A DNA stretch of 61,295 bases from Sinomonas mesophila (GTDB lineage Bacteria; Actinomycetota; Actinomycetes; Actinomycetales; Micrococcaceae), in assembly GCF_001999765.1 (NCBI RefSeq), contig NZ_KV908331.1, forward strand, positions 40,564 through 101,858. Direction: 5' to 3'. A model generated the notes under the pieces. The model worked only from the letters and a program-made list of their open reading frames with translations, was not told the origin of the DNA and searched no databases. Each line of letters starts with the position of its first letter. Position 1 is the first letter of the stretch. The translations under genes and the position numbers were made by a program. Shown here in pieces: positions 50,913-59,181 of this stretch.

Positions 50913-51452
50913 ATGAAACGCAGCTACATGGCTTTGGGGGTTGCTGCGGTCCTGCTGACCGGATGTGCCCCCGCAAGTCCCGCACCGCACTCCGCCTCTC
51001 CAGCTACGACGTCTGAAACGTCGACTCCTTCGGTCACACCCACTCCTTCGGCTACGCCCACGCCTACCAAGACGAGCGCGGCCGACGCCACGGCAATCGC
51101 CGAGCGGATCAAGACCGGCGTTCCCAGCATTACGGGCATCACAACGGTTACTGAGACGAACGATTCGAACCAGCTGATTGGCCGCCCTGGCCAATACACG
51201 TCCGCAGCGTGGGTCGCAGATTCCGGAGCAGTTGTTGGGGCTACTGGTGCTGACGGAGGCGCAGTCGTTGAGGTCTTCGCGACAGAAGCCGACGCGGCGG
51301 CCCGCTCGATATACATTCAGGAGACGCTCACGAGGCTCGGCCCCGCCTTCGGTACTGAGTGGCATCACCTGTCCGGAGCAACGCTTCTGCGGGTCAGTGG
51401 CAAGCTCGCTCCCAGCGTCAACGAGCAGTACAAGCTGGCCTTTGTCTCGTAG
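50913..51452 (+). CDS. Small secreted lipoprotein, unknown function
   Basis: A 179-residue lipoprotein with lipobox LLTGC (Cys18), a Ser/Thr/Pro-rich linker (residues 20-53) and a compact C-terminal domain of about 120 residues with no family I recognise. Codon use is less GC-biased than its neighbours (many ACT, TCG, GTT and GCT codons), which may indicate recent acquisition or weak expression. A TAGGTT 6 nt before the ATG suggests a leaderless mRNA. Confidence 0.75.
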   Translation: MKRSYMALGVAAVLLTGCAPASPAPHSASPATTSETSTPSVTPTPSATPTPTKTSAADATAIAERIKTGVPSITGITTVTETNDSNQLIGRPGQYTSAAWVADSGAVVGATGADGGAVVEVFATEADAAARSIYIQETLTRLGPAFGTEWHHLSGATLLRVSGKLAPSVNEQYKLAFVS

Positions 51453-51481
51453 GAGCCCTGTCTACAGGTCCATGGCATGAA

Positions 51482-51523
51482 ACGCCGCCGGGCGGCCACC
51501 CGAAGGTGACTGCCCGGCGGCGT
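51482..51523. terminator. Bidirectional hairpin terminator
   Basis: ACGCCGCCGGGC (51482-51493) and GCCCGGCGGCGT (51512-51523) form a perfect 12-bp stem with an 18-nt loop between the convergent lipoprotein and terC genes. Confidence 0.8.
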
Positions 51524-51558
51524 GCGTCTGCTGGTCGTGCGTCCTGCGGGACGTCCGG

Positions 51559-52746
51559 CTAGCGAGCCAGGAACTCCGCGTGCTTCGCGTGGGCCTCGGC
51601 GAGCTTCTCGCGGATCTCCTCGATGTCCTTGACCTTGTCGCTGTACTTCTTGTCCAACGCCTGGATGGCCCGCTCCTCCTCCATGAGATCGCGGTACACG
51701 CGCTCGCGCTCGGCGGAGTCGGTCGTGTACTCGAGGTCGAGGTAGCTCTCGGCGTGGCGGCGTGCGTTGTTGACCACTGCGTGCGCCTTGCCGGCCTTGC
51801 TGAGGAGCGAGGCGAAGATCGTCACGAGCAGGACGCCGATGATCACCGAGAGGGACAGGCCGGTCGTGATCTCGAAGACGTCGACGTGCTGGCCGCCGTT
51901 GACGAACGGCAGGGTGTTCTCGTGCAGCGCGTGCAGGACGAGCTTGACGCCGATGAACGCGAGGATCGCGGCGAGGCCGTACGAGAGGTAGATGAGGCGG
52001 TCCAGCAGGCCGTCGAGGAGGAAGAACAGCTGGCGCAGGCCCATGAGCGAGAACGCGGTGGCCGTGAACACGACGTACGGGTTCTGCGTGAGGCCGAAGA
52101 TCGCGGGGATCGAGTCGAGGGCGAAGAGCAGGTCGGTGCCGCCGATCGCGATCATGACCAGGAGCATCGGGGTCAGGACGCGCTTGCCGTTCTCGATCGT
52201 GAAGAGCTTGTCACCGTCGAAGTGCTGCGACGTGTGCAGGTACTTGCGGGCCAGCCGGATGATGAAGTTGTCGGCCTCCTCCTCGCCGGAGTCCTCGGGC
52301 TTGAGCAGGTTGCCCGCCGTGATCAGCAGGATGATGCCGAAGACGTAGAAGATCCACGAGAAGCTGTTGATGAGCGCGACGCCGAGGACGATGAACGCCG
52401 CGCGCGCGATGAGCGCGAACACGATGCCGAACAGCAGGACTTTCTGCTGGTCCTCGCGCGGCACGCGGAAGCTCGCCATGATCACGAGGAACACGAAGAG
52501 GTTGTCCACGGAGAGGGCGTACTCCGTGATGAAGCCGGCGAAATACTCGCCGCCCATGTCTCCGCCCCCGAAGATGAGCACGAGGATGCCGAACACGATC
52601 GCGGCGCCCACGTAGATCGACGACCAGATGGCGGCCTCTTTGAGGCTCGGCACGTGGGCCTTGCGGATGTGGAAGAAGTAGTCGAAGGCCAGAAGCCCCA
52701 AGATCAGAACGATCGTGATGCCCCAGACAAGGGGTGAGACGGACAT
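51559..52746 (-). CDS. TerC-family integral membrane protein
   Basis: A 395-residue TerC/Alx-type protein with about nine helices. EYALSVDNLFVFLVI and GGTDLLFALDSIPAIFGLT carry the acidic transmembrane residues typical of this metal-ion (Mn) exporter/tellurite-resistance family. The C-terminal 65 residues are a charged coiled coil, absent from shorter members. GGGACC and GAAAGGG are upstream of the ATG. A 14-bp tandem repeat lies in the promoter region. No other ter genes are present. Confidence 0.92.
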   Translation of the reverse strand: MSVSPLVWGITIVLILGLLAFDYFFHIRKAHVPSLKEAAIWSSIYVGAAIVFGILVLIFGGGDMGGEYFAGFITEYALSVDNLFVFLVIMASFRVPREDQQKVLLFGIVFALIARAAFIVLGVALINSFSWIFYVFGIILLITAGNLLKPEDSGEEEADNFIIRLARKYLHTSQHFDGDKLFTIENGKRVLTPMLLVMIAIGGTDLLFALDSIPAIFGLTQNPYVVFTATAFSLMGLRQLFFLLDGLLDRLIYLSYGLAAILAFIGVKLVLHALHENTLPFVNGGQHVDVFEITTGLSLSVIIGVLLVTIFASLLSKAGKAHAVVNNARRHAESYLDLEYTTDSAERERVYRDLMEEERAIQALDKKYSDKVKDIEEIREKLAEAHAKHAEFLAR

Positions 52747-52768
52747 AGAGAAGGGTCCCTTTCGCAGG

Positions 52769-52796
52769 TAGGCACTATCGCCTAGGCACTATCGCC
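52769..52796. repeat. Perfect 14-bp tandem repeat upstream of terC
   Basis: TAGGCACTATCGCC occurs at 52769-52782 and 52783-52796, within 25-50 bp of the terC start. A promoter or operator duplication is likely. The rest of the 52797-52981 gap shows nothing recognisable. Confidence 0.85.
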
Positions 52797-52981
52797 ACAA
52801 GTCTCTCCACCGCCCCGTGAATACCTGGGTTGGCCGCTGCACCCGGCCGGGCTCCCGCGCCCGACGTGCTGACGTATGCAGCGCTTGGGATACTCCCCTG
52901 CGCAGTGTCCAGTGTAGGGGCAGGCTCACGCACGCCGCAAAACCGGGCGGCGCCTACAAGGTCGGGCGGGACAGTTCGCAG

Positions 52982-53029
52982 GTCAGGACGGCGGCGGGTC
53001 AGGACGGCGGTGGGTCAGAACGGCGGCGG
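52982..53029. repeat. Three 16-bp tandem repeats at the 3' end of the HNH gene
   Basis: GTCAGGACGGCGGCGG-type units at 52982, 52998 and 53014. The stop codon of the HNH gene (minus strand) lies in the third unit, so its final PPPF residues come from the repeat. Confidence 0.9.
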
Positions 53030-54520
53030 GTCGTTGCGGATGACGGACGACGGCGCGGGGTCGCCGCTGGCGGGGGCGGGCGCCAGGGGCGGCGGTGCCG
53101 CCTTGGGTGGTTCGGGGCCGAGGATGTGGCTCCGGTTCATCGCCTCGGCCGGATACCGCCGCCCGAGGAGCGTCTCCCACACCAGCTCTCCGCTCACCTT
53201 GGCGTTGTCCCCACGCTCGGGGTCCGCGGCCGCCTCGCGACGCAGATGGAATAACGCGAGCGACTTGAGGGCGTGGTGCTTGCGGCACAGGAGGGCCAGA
53301 TTCTTCGCGTCGGTCGTGCCGCCGTCCTGCCATTCGATCGTGTGATCGACCTCGGACCGATGGGCGGCACAGGTGCAGTTGGGCACGATGCAGGTCCCGT
53401 CGCGATATTCGATGAAGCGCCTCAGCCCGGCCGACGGTCGATAGGCCGTGCGGCCAAGGCTCAGCGGGACGCCCTCCACATCGGTGAGGAGCCGCTCCCA
53501 GGTCGGGGCGGCCGCGGCGAGCTGCCGGGCGGTCGTCGCGTCGATGACGCCGTAGCCCTCGAGCTCGGCGACGTCGTCCGAGGCGCCGAGCAGGACGGCC
53601 ACCGGGATGTGCACGACGATCTCGGCCCTGATGCGCCCGATGAGTTCCTCCATGCCGGCGATCGGCTCGGCCAGGGCCTCGGGGGTGGGTTCGGCCTCAG
53701 AGCCTTCGGCTGCCCGCCCCGTGGCGGTGAGCGCGAGCTGGGCGAGCGCGTCGGCCCGCAGCTGCGGCAGCGTCCGGAGTTCGTCCTCGGGGGGCTGTGC
53801 CGCCCGGGCCAGCGCGTCGATGCGCTCGTACATCGCGAGGCCGGTCTCGGCGGGCAGGAGGGCGGTCAGGGAGCACATGCCGTCGTCCTCGGGCCGGAAC
53901 CACACCCCGCGGTCGGCCCGTGCCCGCGCCCTGCGCGTGACGATCGACTCGGGATGGCGCCGTTCCCGCAGGTTCCGCACGATGGTGCGGAACTCGCTCG
54001 GGGTCCGGAGGAGACCCCTCCTCGAGCGCAGCTTCGTCAGGGCCTCGATGCCGAAGGCCTGCGCGGCCTCCTCGGGCAGCGTCGCGGCCTGCTCGACGAC
54101 GACGCGCGCGTGGGCCTCCGTGATGTCGCCGGAGGCCAGCGCCTCGTGGACGCCCGGATGCGTCGCAACGAGAGCGGTGGAGAAGTTCAGGGTGCGTGCT
54201 GCGACGGCCTCGGAGGTCCCGTAGACGAGCGCCAGCTCGGAGACGGTCGCCGCGTGGGCGAGGTCCCCACCGAGTCGGGTCGGCTGGCCGTCCCGGCCCT
54301 CGAGCGGCTGCTCGGCGATGTTGTCGTTCATGGCGGTGACGAGGAGGGCCGCGAGGCTCGCCCTGAAGGCATCGAGATCGGCAAGGGCCGCGAGTCCGCG
54401 CGCGGCACCCTCGGCGGTGTCGAAAGTGCGGGCACCCATCCAGAGGGCCCCATGGAGGACTCCGGGGTCGCGGGAACTGAACACGAGCGCATCGGCCGGC
54501 GCGACGGCTTCGACGGACAC
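53015..54520 (-). CDS. HNH endonuclease with DUF222 domain (13E12 type)
   Basis: A 501-residue protein from the GTG at 54520, which has GGGGAGGG about 6 nt upstream; an earlier GTG at 54568 is less well supported. The N-terminal DUF222 domain is long and helical; the C-terminal HNH zinc-finger nuclease shows CIVPNC, AHRSEVDHTIEWQDGG and NLALLCRKHHALK. Such genes are numerous in actinobacterial genomes and may act in mobile DNA or defence; none of those contexts is seen here. A Pro/Ala-rich tail ends the protein. Confidence 0.9.
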   Translation of the reverse strand: MSVEAVAPADALVFSSRDPGVLHGALWMGARTFDTAEGAARGLAALADLDAFRASLAALLVTAMNDNIAEQPLEGRDGQPTRLGGDLAHAATVSELALVYGTSEAVAARTLNFSTALVATHPGVHEALASGDITEAHARVVVEQAATLPEEAAQAFGIEALTKLRSRRGLLRTPSEFRTIVRNLRERRHPESIVTRRARARADRGVWFRPEDDGMCSLTALLPAETGLAMYERIDALARAAQPPEDELRTLPQLRADALAQLALTATGRAAEGSEAEPTPEALAEPIAGMEELIGRIRAEIVVHIPVAVLLGASDDVAELEGYGVIDATTARQLAAAAPTWERLLTDVEGVPLSLGRTAYRPSAGLRRFIEYRDGTCIVPNCTCAAHRSEVDHTIEWQDGGTTDAKNLALLCRKHHALKSLALFHLRREAAADPERGDNAKVSGELVWETLLGRRYPAEAMNRSHILGPEPPKAAPPPLAPAPASGDPAPSSVIRNDPPPF

Positions 54521-54796
54521 TGGCACCCCTCCCCGAATCTCTTCCTGCGCACTTCTCTCTCCTGGCACTTCCCAATCTCGAATATATCTTCGATACTAGT
54601 CCCATGGAACGGAATGTTCTAGAGCTATCTTCGATCTCCTGGAATGCCGCGGGGGCCCAGCGAACGGGCCCCAGCCCGCCGTCGTCCGTCATGTGTGAGA
54701 GCGGGCACGCCACCGGGGCGGGGCCTCGCTAGGATGGGCAGTGGCCAGCACGCGCACACCGCGTGGACCCATGTGGACCCAGATCGAGGAGCCCTT
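54521..54796. other. Intergenic region between HNH and fba genes
   Basis: The 276 bp contain an AT-rich patch at about 54575-54640 with two copies of TATCTTCGAT (54585-54594 and 54626-54635), probably a promoter region for one or both divergent genes. No ORF or RNA gene is evident. Confidence 0.5.
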
Positions 54797-55819
54797 ATGC
54801 CTATCGCCACTCCCGAGAAGTACGCCGAGATGATCGACGCCGCCAAGGCTGGCGGCTTTGCGTTCCCGGCGGTCAACGTCACCTCGTCGCAGACCCTCAA
54901 CGCGACGATCCGCGGCTTCGCCGAGGCTGGCTCCGACGGCATCATCCAGGTCTCCACGGGCGGCGCCGCCTACTGGTCCGGGGCGTCGGTCAAGGACATG
55001 GTCGCCGGCTCGCTCGGCTTCGCCGCGTTCGCCCGCGAGGTCGCGAAGAACTACGACGTCAACATCGCCCTGCACACCGACCACTGCCCCAAGGACAAGC
55101 TCGACGGCTTCGTCCTGCCCCTGCTCGAGGCCTCCGAGGCCGAGGTGAAGGCCGGCCGCGACCCGCTGTTCAACTCCCACATGTGGGATGGCTCGCACGA
55201 GCCGCTCGACGAGAACCTCCGCATCGCCAAGGACCTCCTGGCCCGCACCTCCGCCGCGAAGATGATCCTCGAGGTCGAGATCGGCACGGTCGGCGGCGAG
55301 GAGGACGGCGTCGAGAACGAGATCAACGAGAAGCTCTACACGACGGTCGAGGACGCCCTCGCGACCATCGAGGCCCTCGGCGCCGGCGAGAACGGCCGCT
55401 ACATCACGGCCCTGACCTTCGGCAACGTCCACGGCGTCTACAAGCCGGGCAACGTCAAGCTCCGCCCGGAGCTCCTCAAGGACATCCAGGAGCAGGTCGG
55501 CGCGCGGATCGGCAAGGCCAACCCGTTCGACCTCGTCTTCCACGGCGGCTCCGGCTCGAGCGCTCAGGAGATCGCCGATGCCGTCTCCTACGGCGTCATC
55601 AAGATGAACATCGACACGGACACGCAGTACGCGTTCACCCGCCCCGTGGCCGGCCACATGCTCGCCAACTACGACGGCGTGCTCAAGGTCGACGGCGGCC
55701 TGGGCAACAAGAAGACCTACGACCCGCGCGTGTGGGGCGCGAGCGCCGAGGCCGGCATGGCCGCGCGCGTCGTCGAGGCCGCGCAACAGCTCGGCTCCGC
55801 CGGCAAGTCCATCAAGTAG
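54797..55819 (+). CDS. fba: Class II fructose-bisphosphate aldolase
   Basis: Zn-dependent aldolase of glycolysis and gluconeogenesis, 340 residues. ALHTDHCPKDK carries the catalytic Asp and a Zn His; EVEIGTVGGEEDG, FGNVHGVYKPGNV and FHGGSGS are the other class II signatures. GAGGAG precedes the ATG. A DUF3151 gene follows 18 bp later, an arrangement common in actinobacteria. Confidence 0.96.
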   Translation: MPIATPEKYAEMIDAAKAGGFAFPAVNVTSSQTLNATIRGFAEAGSDGIIQVSTGGAAYWSGASVKDMVAGSLGFAAFAREVAKNYDVNIALHTDHCPKDKLDGFVLPLLEASEAEVKAGRDPLFNSHMWDGSHEPLDENLRIAKDLLARTSAAKMILEVEIGTVGGEEDGVENEINEKLYTTVEDALATIEALGAGENGRYITALTFGNVHGVYKPGNVKLRPELLKDIQEQVGARIGKANPFDLVFHGGSGSSAQEIADAVSYGVIKMNIDTDTQYAFTRPVAGHMLANYDGVLKVDGGLGNKKTYDPRVWGASAEAGMAARVVEAAQQLGSAGKSIK

Positions 55820-55837
55820 CCGGGAGCCGGGGGACGC

Positions 55838-56260
55838 ATGAGCGACGAGTTCCGCACCAACCTCCTCGGCCCGGAGCCTACGCGGCTCCCGGCAGAGTCG
55901 GAGGTCTACCAGGGCCTGGCCCTCGGGCACAGGGCCGAGGACCTCGTGGCCACGCACCCGGAGTCCTCGCTGCTGTGGGCGATCCTCGCGGAGGAGGCGT
56001 GGTCCGAGGGCCGCACGATCGAGTCCTATGCGTTCGCCCGCGTCGGCTACCACCGCGGCCTCGACGCCCTGCGCCGCAACGGGTGGCGCGGGGCCGGGCC
56101 GGTGCCGTGGGAGCACGAGCCGAACCAGGGCTTCCTCCGCGCGCTCTATGCCCTCGGCCGGGCGGCGTCCGCGATCGGCGAGGCTGACGAGCCCGAGCGG
56201 ATCGAGAAGTTCCTCGAGGGCTCCGACCCGACGGCGAAGGCCGCGATCGAGGCGCTGTGA
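55838..56260 (+). CDS. DUF3151 protein
   Basis: A 140-residue conserved actinobacterial protein. The LLGPEPTRLP opening, SSLLWAILAEEAW, YAFARVGYHRGLDALRRNGWRG and PWEHEPNQGFLRALYALGRAA are the DUF3151 signature. It is soluble and helical (TPR-like). Function is unknown; regular linkage to fba suggests a role with central carbon metabolism. Confidence 0.92.
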   Translation: MSDEFRTNLLGPEPTRLPAESEVYQGLALGHRAEDLVATHPESSLLWAILAEEAWSEGRTIESYAFARVGYHRGLDALRRNGWRGAGPVPWEHEPNQGFLRALYALGRAASAIGEADEPERIEKFLEGSDPTAKAAIEAL

Positions 56261-56301
56261 GGCGCTAGGCACGGTGGGCTGACTCCAGCTTCGCATCTCA
56301 A

Positions 56302-56355
56302 GCACGACGGCGAGTGGCCGGCTTCCGCACGGAAGCCGGCCACGCGCCGTCGTGC
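56302..56355. terminator. Long compound hairpin, repeated element
   Basis: An outer stem GCACGACGGCG (56302-56312)/CGCCGTCGTGC (56345-56355) encloses an inner stem GTGGCCGGCTTCCG (56314-56327)/CGGAAGCCGGCCAC (56330-56343). It ends the fba-DUF3151 unit. A related hairpin stands at the end of the window, so it is also a dispersed repeat. Confidence 0.8.
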
Positions 56356-56373
56356 TTCTGTGGGGGGCTCCGC

Positions 56374-56493
56374 CTACTCCAGGCCCATCGCGTGGCGGAC
56401 CTCGACGACGACGCGGTGCATCGACTCCTCGGCATCGACGGCCTTGCCACCAGCGACCGCGGCGGCGGTGTTCGGGCTCGCGAGCTTGGCCGG
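56374..56493 (-). pseudogene. Possible C-terminal gene remnant
   Basis: Between two TAG codons the minus strand encodes 39 residues ending AEESMHRVVVEVRHAMGLE, which look like a real protein C-terminus rather than a random GC-rich frame. No start codon or upstream continuation is present. I cannot identify the parent family. Confidence 0.3.
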
Positions 56494-56587
56494 CTAGCAA
56501 GCGCCGCTCGGCACGGCGCACGACGGCGCCCGGTCCCCTTCTGGGGGCCGGCCGCCGCCGCGCTCGCTTGTGGAGTGGGAAGAGGAG

Positions 56588-57286
56588 TCAGGAGGTGCGC
56601 CGGGCTGCCTCCCGTAGGCCCCTCATGCCCAGCACGAGTATCCGACCGCGGCCCTGCCGGATCAGCCCTTCGGACGCCAGCTCGCCCATAGCCTTGCTCG
56701 TGGCCTCCCGAGTGGCGCCCAGCAGCCCGGCGAGCTGCTCGTGTGTAAGCCGGATGGCGGGCGGGAGGCCGAAGCGGGACGGTGGAGCGGTCTCGGCCAG
56801 CTCCAGCAGCATCGACGCGGTCCGGGCGGTCAGCGGGCGGAGGGCCAGGTCTGCCAGTCGGGCCTCCAGCCGCACGACCTGGTCGGCGAGCAGGCGTGAG
56901 ATGCGGACCGCGATGCGGGGGTCGGAGAGGAGATGGGCCTCGACGTCGGCGGCGGTGAGCTGGCAGATCAGCGAGTCCTCGATCGCCTCGGCGTAGTTGT
57001 CGTACATGCGCTGGCCTACCAGCAGCATCTCGCCGAAGACGGCGCCCGGCTCCAGGATCGCCATGGTCAGCGCCTTGCCGTCTTCGGCCAGGCGGAAGAT
57101 GCGCACCCGGCCCTGCTTCAGGATGAACAGGGCATTCATGGGCTCGCTCTGGCTGTAGATGGTCTCGCCCCGGGCGAACCGGCGTAGCGGCACCATCCGC
57201 CCGAAGGCGTCCATCTCCTCAGGGGAGAGGTCGGCGAAGAGGTCGACCTCCCTCAGGCAGGTGAAGGTCTGGGGTGATGGCAGCAT
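56588..57286 (-). CDS. Crp/Fnr-family transcriptional regulator
   Basis: A 232-residue regulator. The N-terminal cyclic-nucleotide-binding-like domain runs from LFADLSPEEMDAFG to GEMLLVGQRMYDNYAEA, then the dimerisation helix and the winged helix with LTHEQLAGLLGATREATSKAMGEL. There is no N-terminal Cys cluster, so it is not an oxygen-sensing Fe-S FNR. The start is uncertain: GAGGAG lies 12 nt before the ATG at 57286 and 3 nt before a GTG at 57295. It lies downstream of a small membrane protein gene on the same strand. Confidence 0.88.
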   Translation of the reverse strand: MLPSPQTFTCLREVDLFADLSPEEMDAFGRMVPLRRFARGETIYSQSEPMNALFILKQGRVRIFRLAEDGKALTMAILEPGAVFGEMLLVGQRMYDNYAEAIEDSLICQLTAADVEAHLLSDPRIAVRISRLLADQVVRLEARLADLALRPLTARTASMLLELAETAPPSRFGLPPAIRLTHEQLAGLLGATREATSKAMGELASEGLIRQGRGRILVLGMRGLREAARRTS

Positions 57287-57369
57287 CTCCGGCACGCTCT
57301 CCTCATGGTGCGGCGCCCAGACCGGGCTCCGATCCAAGGAGTCCGCCGTCTGGGCGTCGCGGGCCTGGT

Positions 57370-57825
57370 TCACGCGTGGCTCTTGAGCACCCGCGTCGCG
57401 GTCAGGGCCAGAATAGCTCCGTACGCGAGGTGCCCCAGCAGCGACATGAGGTTGGTCCCGTCCACCATGAACAGCGGCATGCCGAGAATCGCCGGCATGA
57501 TCACCAGCGGCCCGAGTACCCACCAGACCACGCCATAGGCGAGGCCCACGAGCACCGCGCGGCCGTAGCCGGACAGCAGGCGGGCGAACGGCACCGTCAG
57601 GCCCCAGCCGATCAGGACCGAGATGACCAGATGGACACCGAAGCCGACCCACAGGGAGGACGACCCGACCATGGCGGCGACCATCGGCAAAATGCCCACC
57701 ATCGCCATCAGCACACCGAACACCAGGCCTCCGGCGAGACCCCCGAGGGCCCCGGCCAGCAGACGCCGGCCGAAGGCCCCCAGGCCCACCCGACCCGGGT
57801 ACGCAGCAGCATGAGACTGTGACAC
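57370..57825 (-). CDS. Four-helix membrane protein, unknown function
   Basis: A 151-residue protein with four membrane segments: LLAGALGGLAGGLVFGVLMAM, LWVGFGVHLVISVLIGWGL, AVLVGLAYGVVWWVLGPLVIM and LLGHLAYGAILALTATRVL. The GTG at 57825 has GGGAGA 7 nt upstream. Many Gly and Met residues line the helices. I do not recognise a named family. It is 83 bp upstream of the Crp/Fnr gene and probably co-transcribed. Confidence 0.75.
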   Translation of the reverse strand: MSQSHAAAYPGRVGLGAFGRRLLAGALGGLAGGLVFGVLMAMVGILPMVAAMVGSSSLWVGFGVHLVISVLIGWGLTVPFARLLSGYGRAVLVGLAYGVVWWVLGPLVIMPAILGMPLFMVDGTNLMSLLGHLAYGAILALTATRVLKSHA

Positions 57826-57935
57826 TTGGATTCTCCCTTCGCATTCCAGCTTGCCCTCTAACCGTAGGAAGGGCCGTCCCGCCGTTTCAGCAATCCAGGA
57901 CACACAGCGCTGATCTGCCTGCGCGGATGCAGTCT

Positions 57936-59162
57936 CTAGCGTGCGCGCCGCCTCAGGTCGTCCCCGGGATCCGCGAGGGTCTCCGGATCCACCACCGTCC
58001 CGCGGTCGATGATGCGCCGCGCCGCCTTGATGAGCAGCCCGCCGTCCACGGCCGCGCACCCGAGCAGCCGCCCGTCCTCGGCGAGCCGGAAGGCGGCGGT
58101 GGGCACGCCGTCGTCCGTGCGGCGCACGAGGACCTCGCCGGGCCCCGCGAGGCTGCCGACAGACTCGACATGCACCCCGTGCCGGTCCGACCAGAACCAC
58201 GGCGCGCCGAACTCCGGCGGGGCCTGGCCGAGCAGCCCAGCCGCCGCGGCCTGGCCCGAGCGCACGGCGGCCTCCCAGTGCTCCGCGCGCCGGGCGAGGG
58301 TCCCGTCGGGGCGCCGCAGCCGGGTGGCGTCGCCGGCGGCGAACACGGCCGGGTTCGAGGTGCGCTGCGCGGCGTCGACGAGCACGCCGTCGTCGACCGC
58401 GAGGCCTGCGGCGGCCGCGAGTGCTGTGTCGGGCACGACGCCGATGCCCACTACGACCGCGTCGGCCTCGACCGCTGTGCCATCGGACAGGGTGAGGTGA
58501 TAGGTGCGGTGTGCGGCGCCGCCGCTCCCGGTCTCGATCCGCTCCGGGACCGCCGTCAGCACGCGGACGCCGTGCTCGGCATGCTGGGCGTGCAGCCTTC
58601 GGGCGAGCGCCTCGCCGACGGCGGGGACGAGCGGAGGGTCGAGCGGCTCGATGAGCGTCACCTCGGCGCCCAGGACGGCGGCCCCCGAGGCGGTCTCGGC
58701 CCCGATGAGCCCGCCGCCGACGACGGCGATGCGCGCCCCGGGTGCGAGCGCGGCGCGCAGCCGCTCGGCGTCGCCGAGCGTGCGCAGAGTCAGGGCCGCA
58801 TCGCCGCCGGGCACGCGCAGCGGGCGAGGGAGCGCGCCCGTGGCGAGGACGACGGCGTCGGCGGCGAGGAGGCGCCCGCCGTCGAGCTCCACCGCGCCCT
58901 CGGCGGGGCGCAGGGCCGCGGCGCGGGCGGCGTGCAGCTCGACGCCGTGCTCGGTGTACCAGGCCTCGGGCGCGAGCCGGAGGCCCGCGGCATCCTTGGT
59001 GCCGAGGAGATAGCCCTTGCTCAGCGGCGGCCGGTCGTAGGGCAGGCCCGAGGGGTCGACGAGGCCGAGGGCGCCGTCGTAGCCGCGGGCGCGCAGCTCG
59101 GCCGCGGCGCTGTAGCCCGCGACGCCGCCGCCCACGACGACGATGCGGCGGGGAGAGGCCAT
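57936..59162 (-). CDS. FAD-dependent NAD(P)H-ferredoxin reductase
   Basis: A 408-residue flavoprotein of the rhodocoxin/putidaredoxin-reductase group. FAD-binding GxGxxG is in VVGGGVAGYSAAAELRARG; the NAD(P)H site is VVGGGLIGAETASGAA; the C-terminal FAD motif VFAAGDATRL follows. Its upstream gene (20 bp) encodes a Rieske ferredoxin, so it most likely passes electrons from NAD(P)H to that protein. No terminal oxygenase is adjacent. Confidence 0.9.
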   Translation of the reverse strand: MASPRRIVVVGGGVAGYSAAAELRARGYDGALGLVDPSGLPYDRPPLSKGYLLGTKDAAGLRLAPEAWYTEHGVELHAARAAALRPAEGAVELDGGRLLAADAVVLATGALPRPLRVPGGDAALTLRTLGDAERLRAALAPGARIAVVGGGLIGAETASGAAVLGAEVTLIEPLDPPLVPAVGEALARRLHAQHAEHGVRVLTAVPERIETGSGGAAHRTYHLTLSDGTAVEADAVVVGIGVVPDTALAAAAGLAVDDGVLVDAAQRTSNPAVFAAGDATRLRRPDGTLARRAEHWEAAVRSGQAAAAGLLGQAPPEFGAPWFWSDRHGVHVESVGSLAGPGEVLVRRTDDGVPTAAFRLAEDGRLLGCAAVDGGLLIKAARRIIDRGTVVDPETLADPGDDLRRRAR

Positions 59163-59181
59163 AGGGCTGCTGCCCTGCGTC

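Larger units (their letters stand above)
56261..56587. other. Gene-free 327-bp region with palindromic element and coding remnant
   Basis: It holds a long hairpin (56302-56355), a 39-codon minus-strand open stretch (56374-56493) that reads like the end of a protein, and a second small hairpin at about 56530-56555 preceded by GCACGACGGCG. No complete gene was found. Confidence 0.6.

Noticed and set aside
52747-52981. Manganese (yybP-ykoY type) riboswitch upstream of terC
   Set aside because: Such riboswitches often control TerC-family exporters, but I could not see the conserved core in this region, only the 14-bp tandem repeat.
53015-54520. HNH nuclease as part of a restriction or anti-phage island
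   Set aside because: DUF222-HNH genes are abundant in actinobacteria, and no methylase, restriction, abortive-infection or mobile genes flank it.
54607-54619. GAAC-GTTC inverted repeat as an SOS/LexA box
   Set aside because: The spacer is 5 nt rather than the 4 nt of the actinobacterial/Bacillus box, and neither neighbour is a typical SOS gene.
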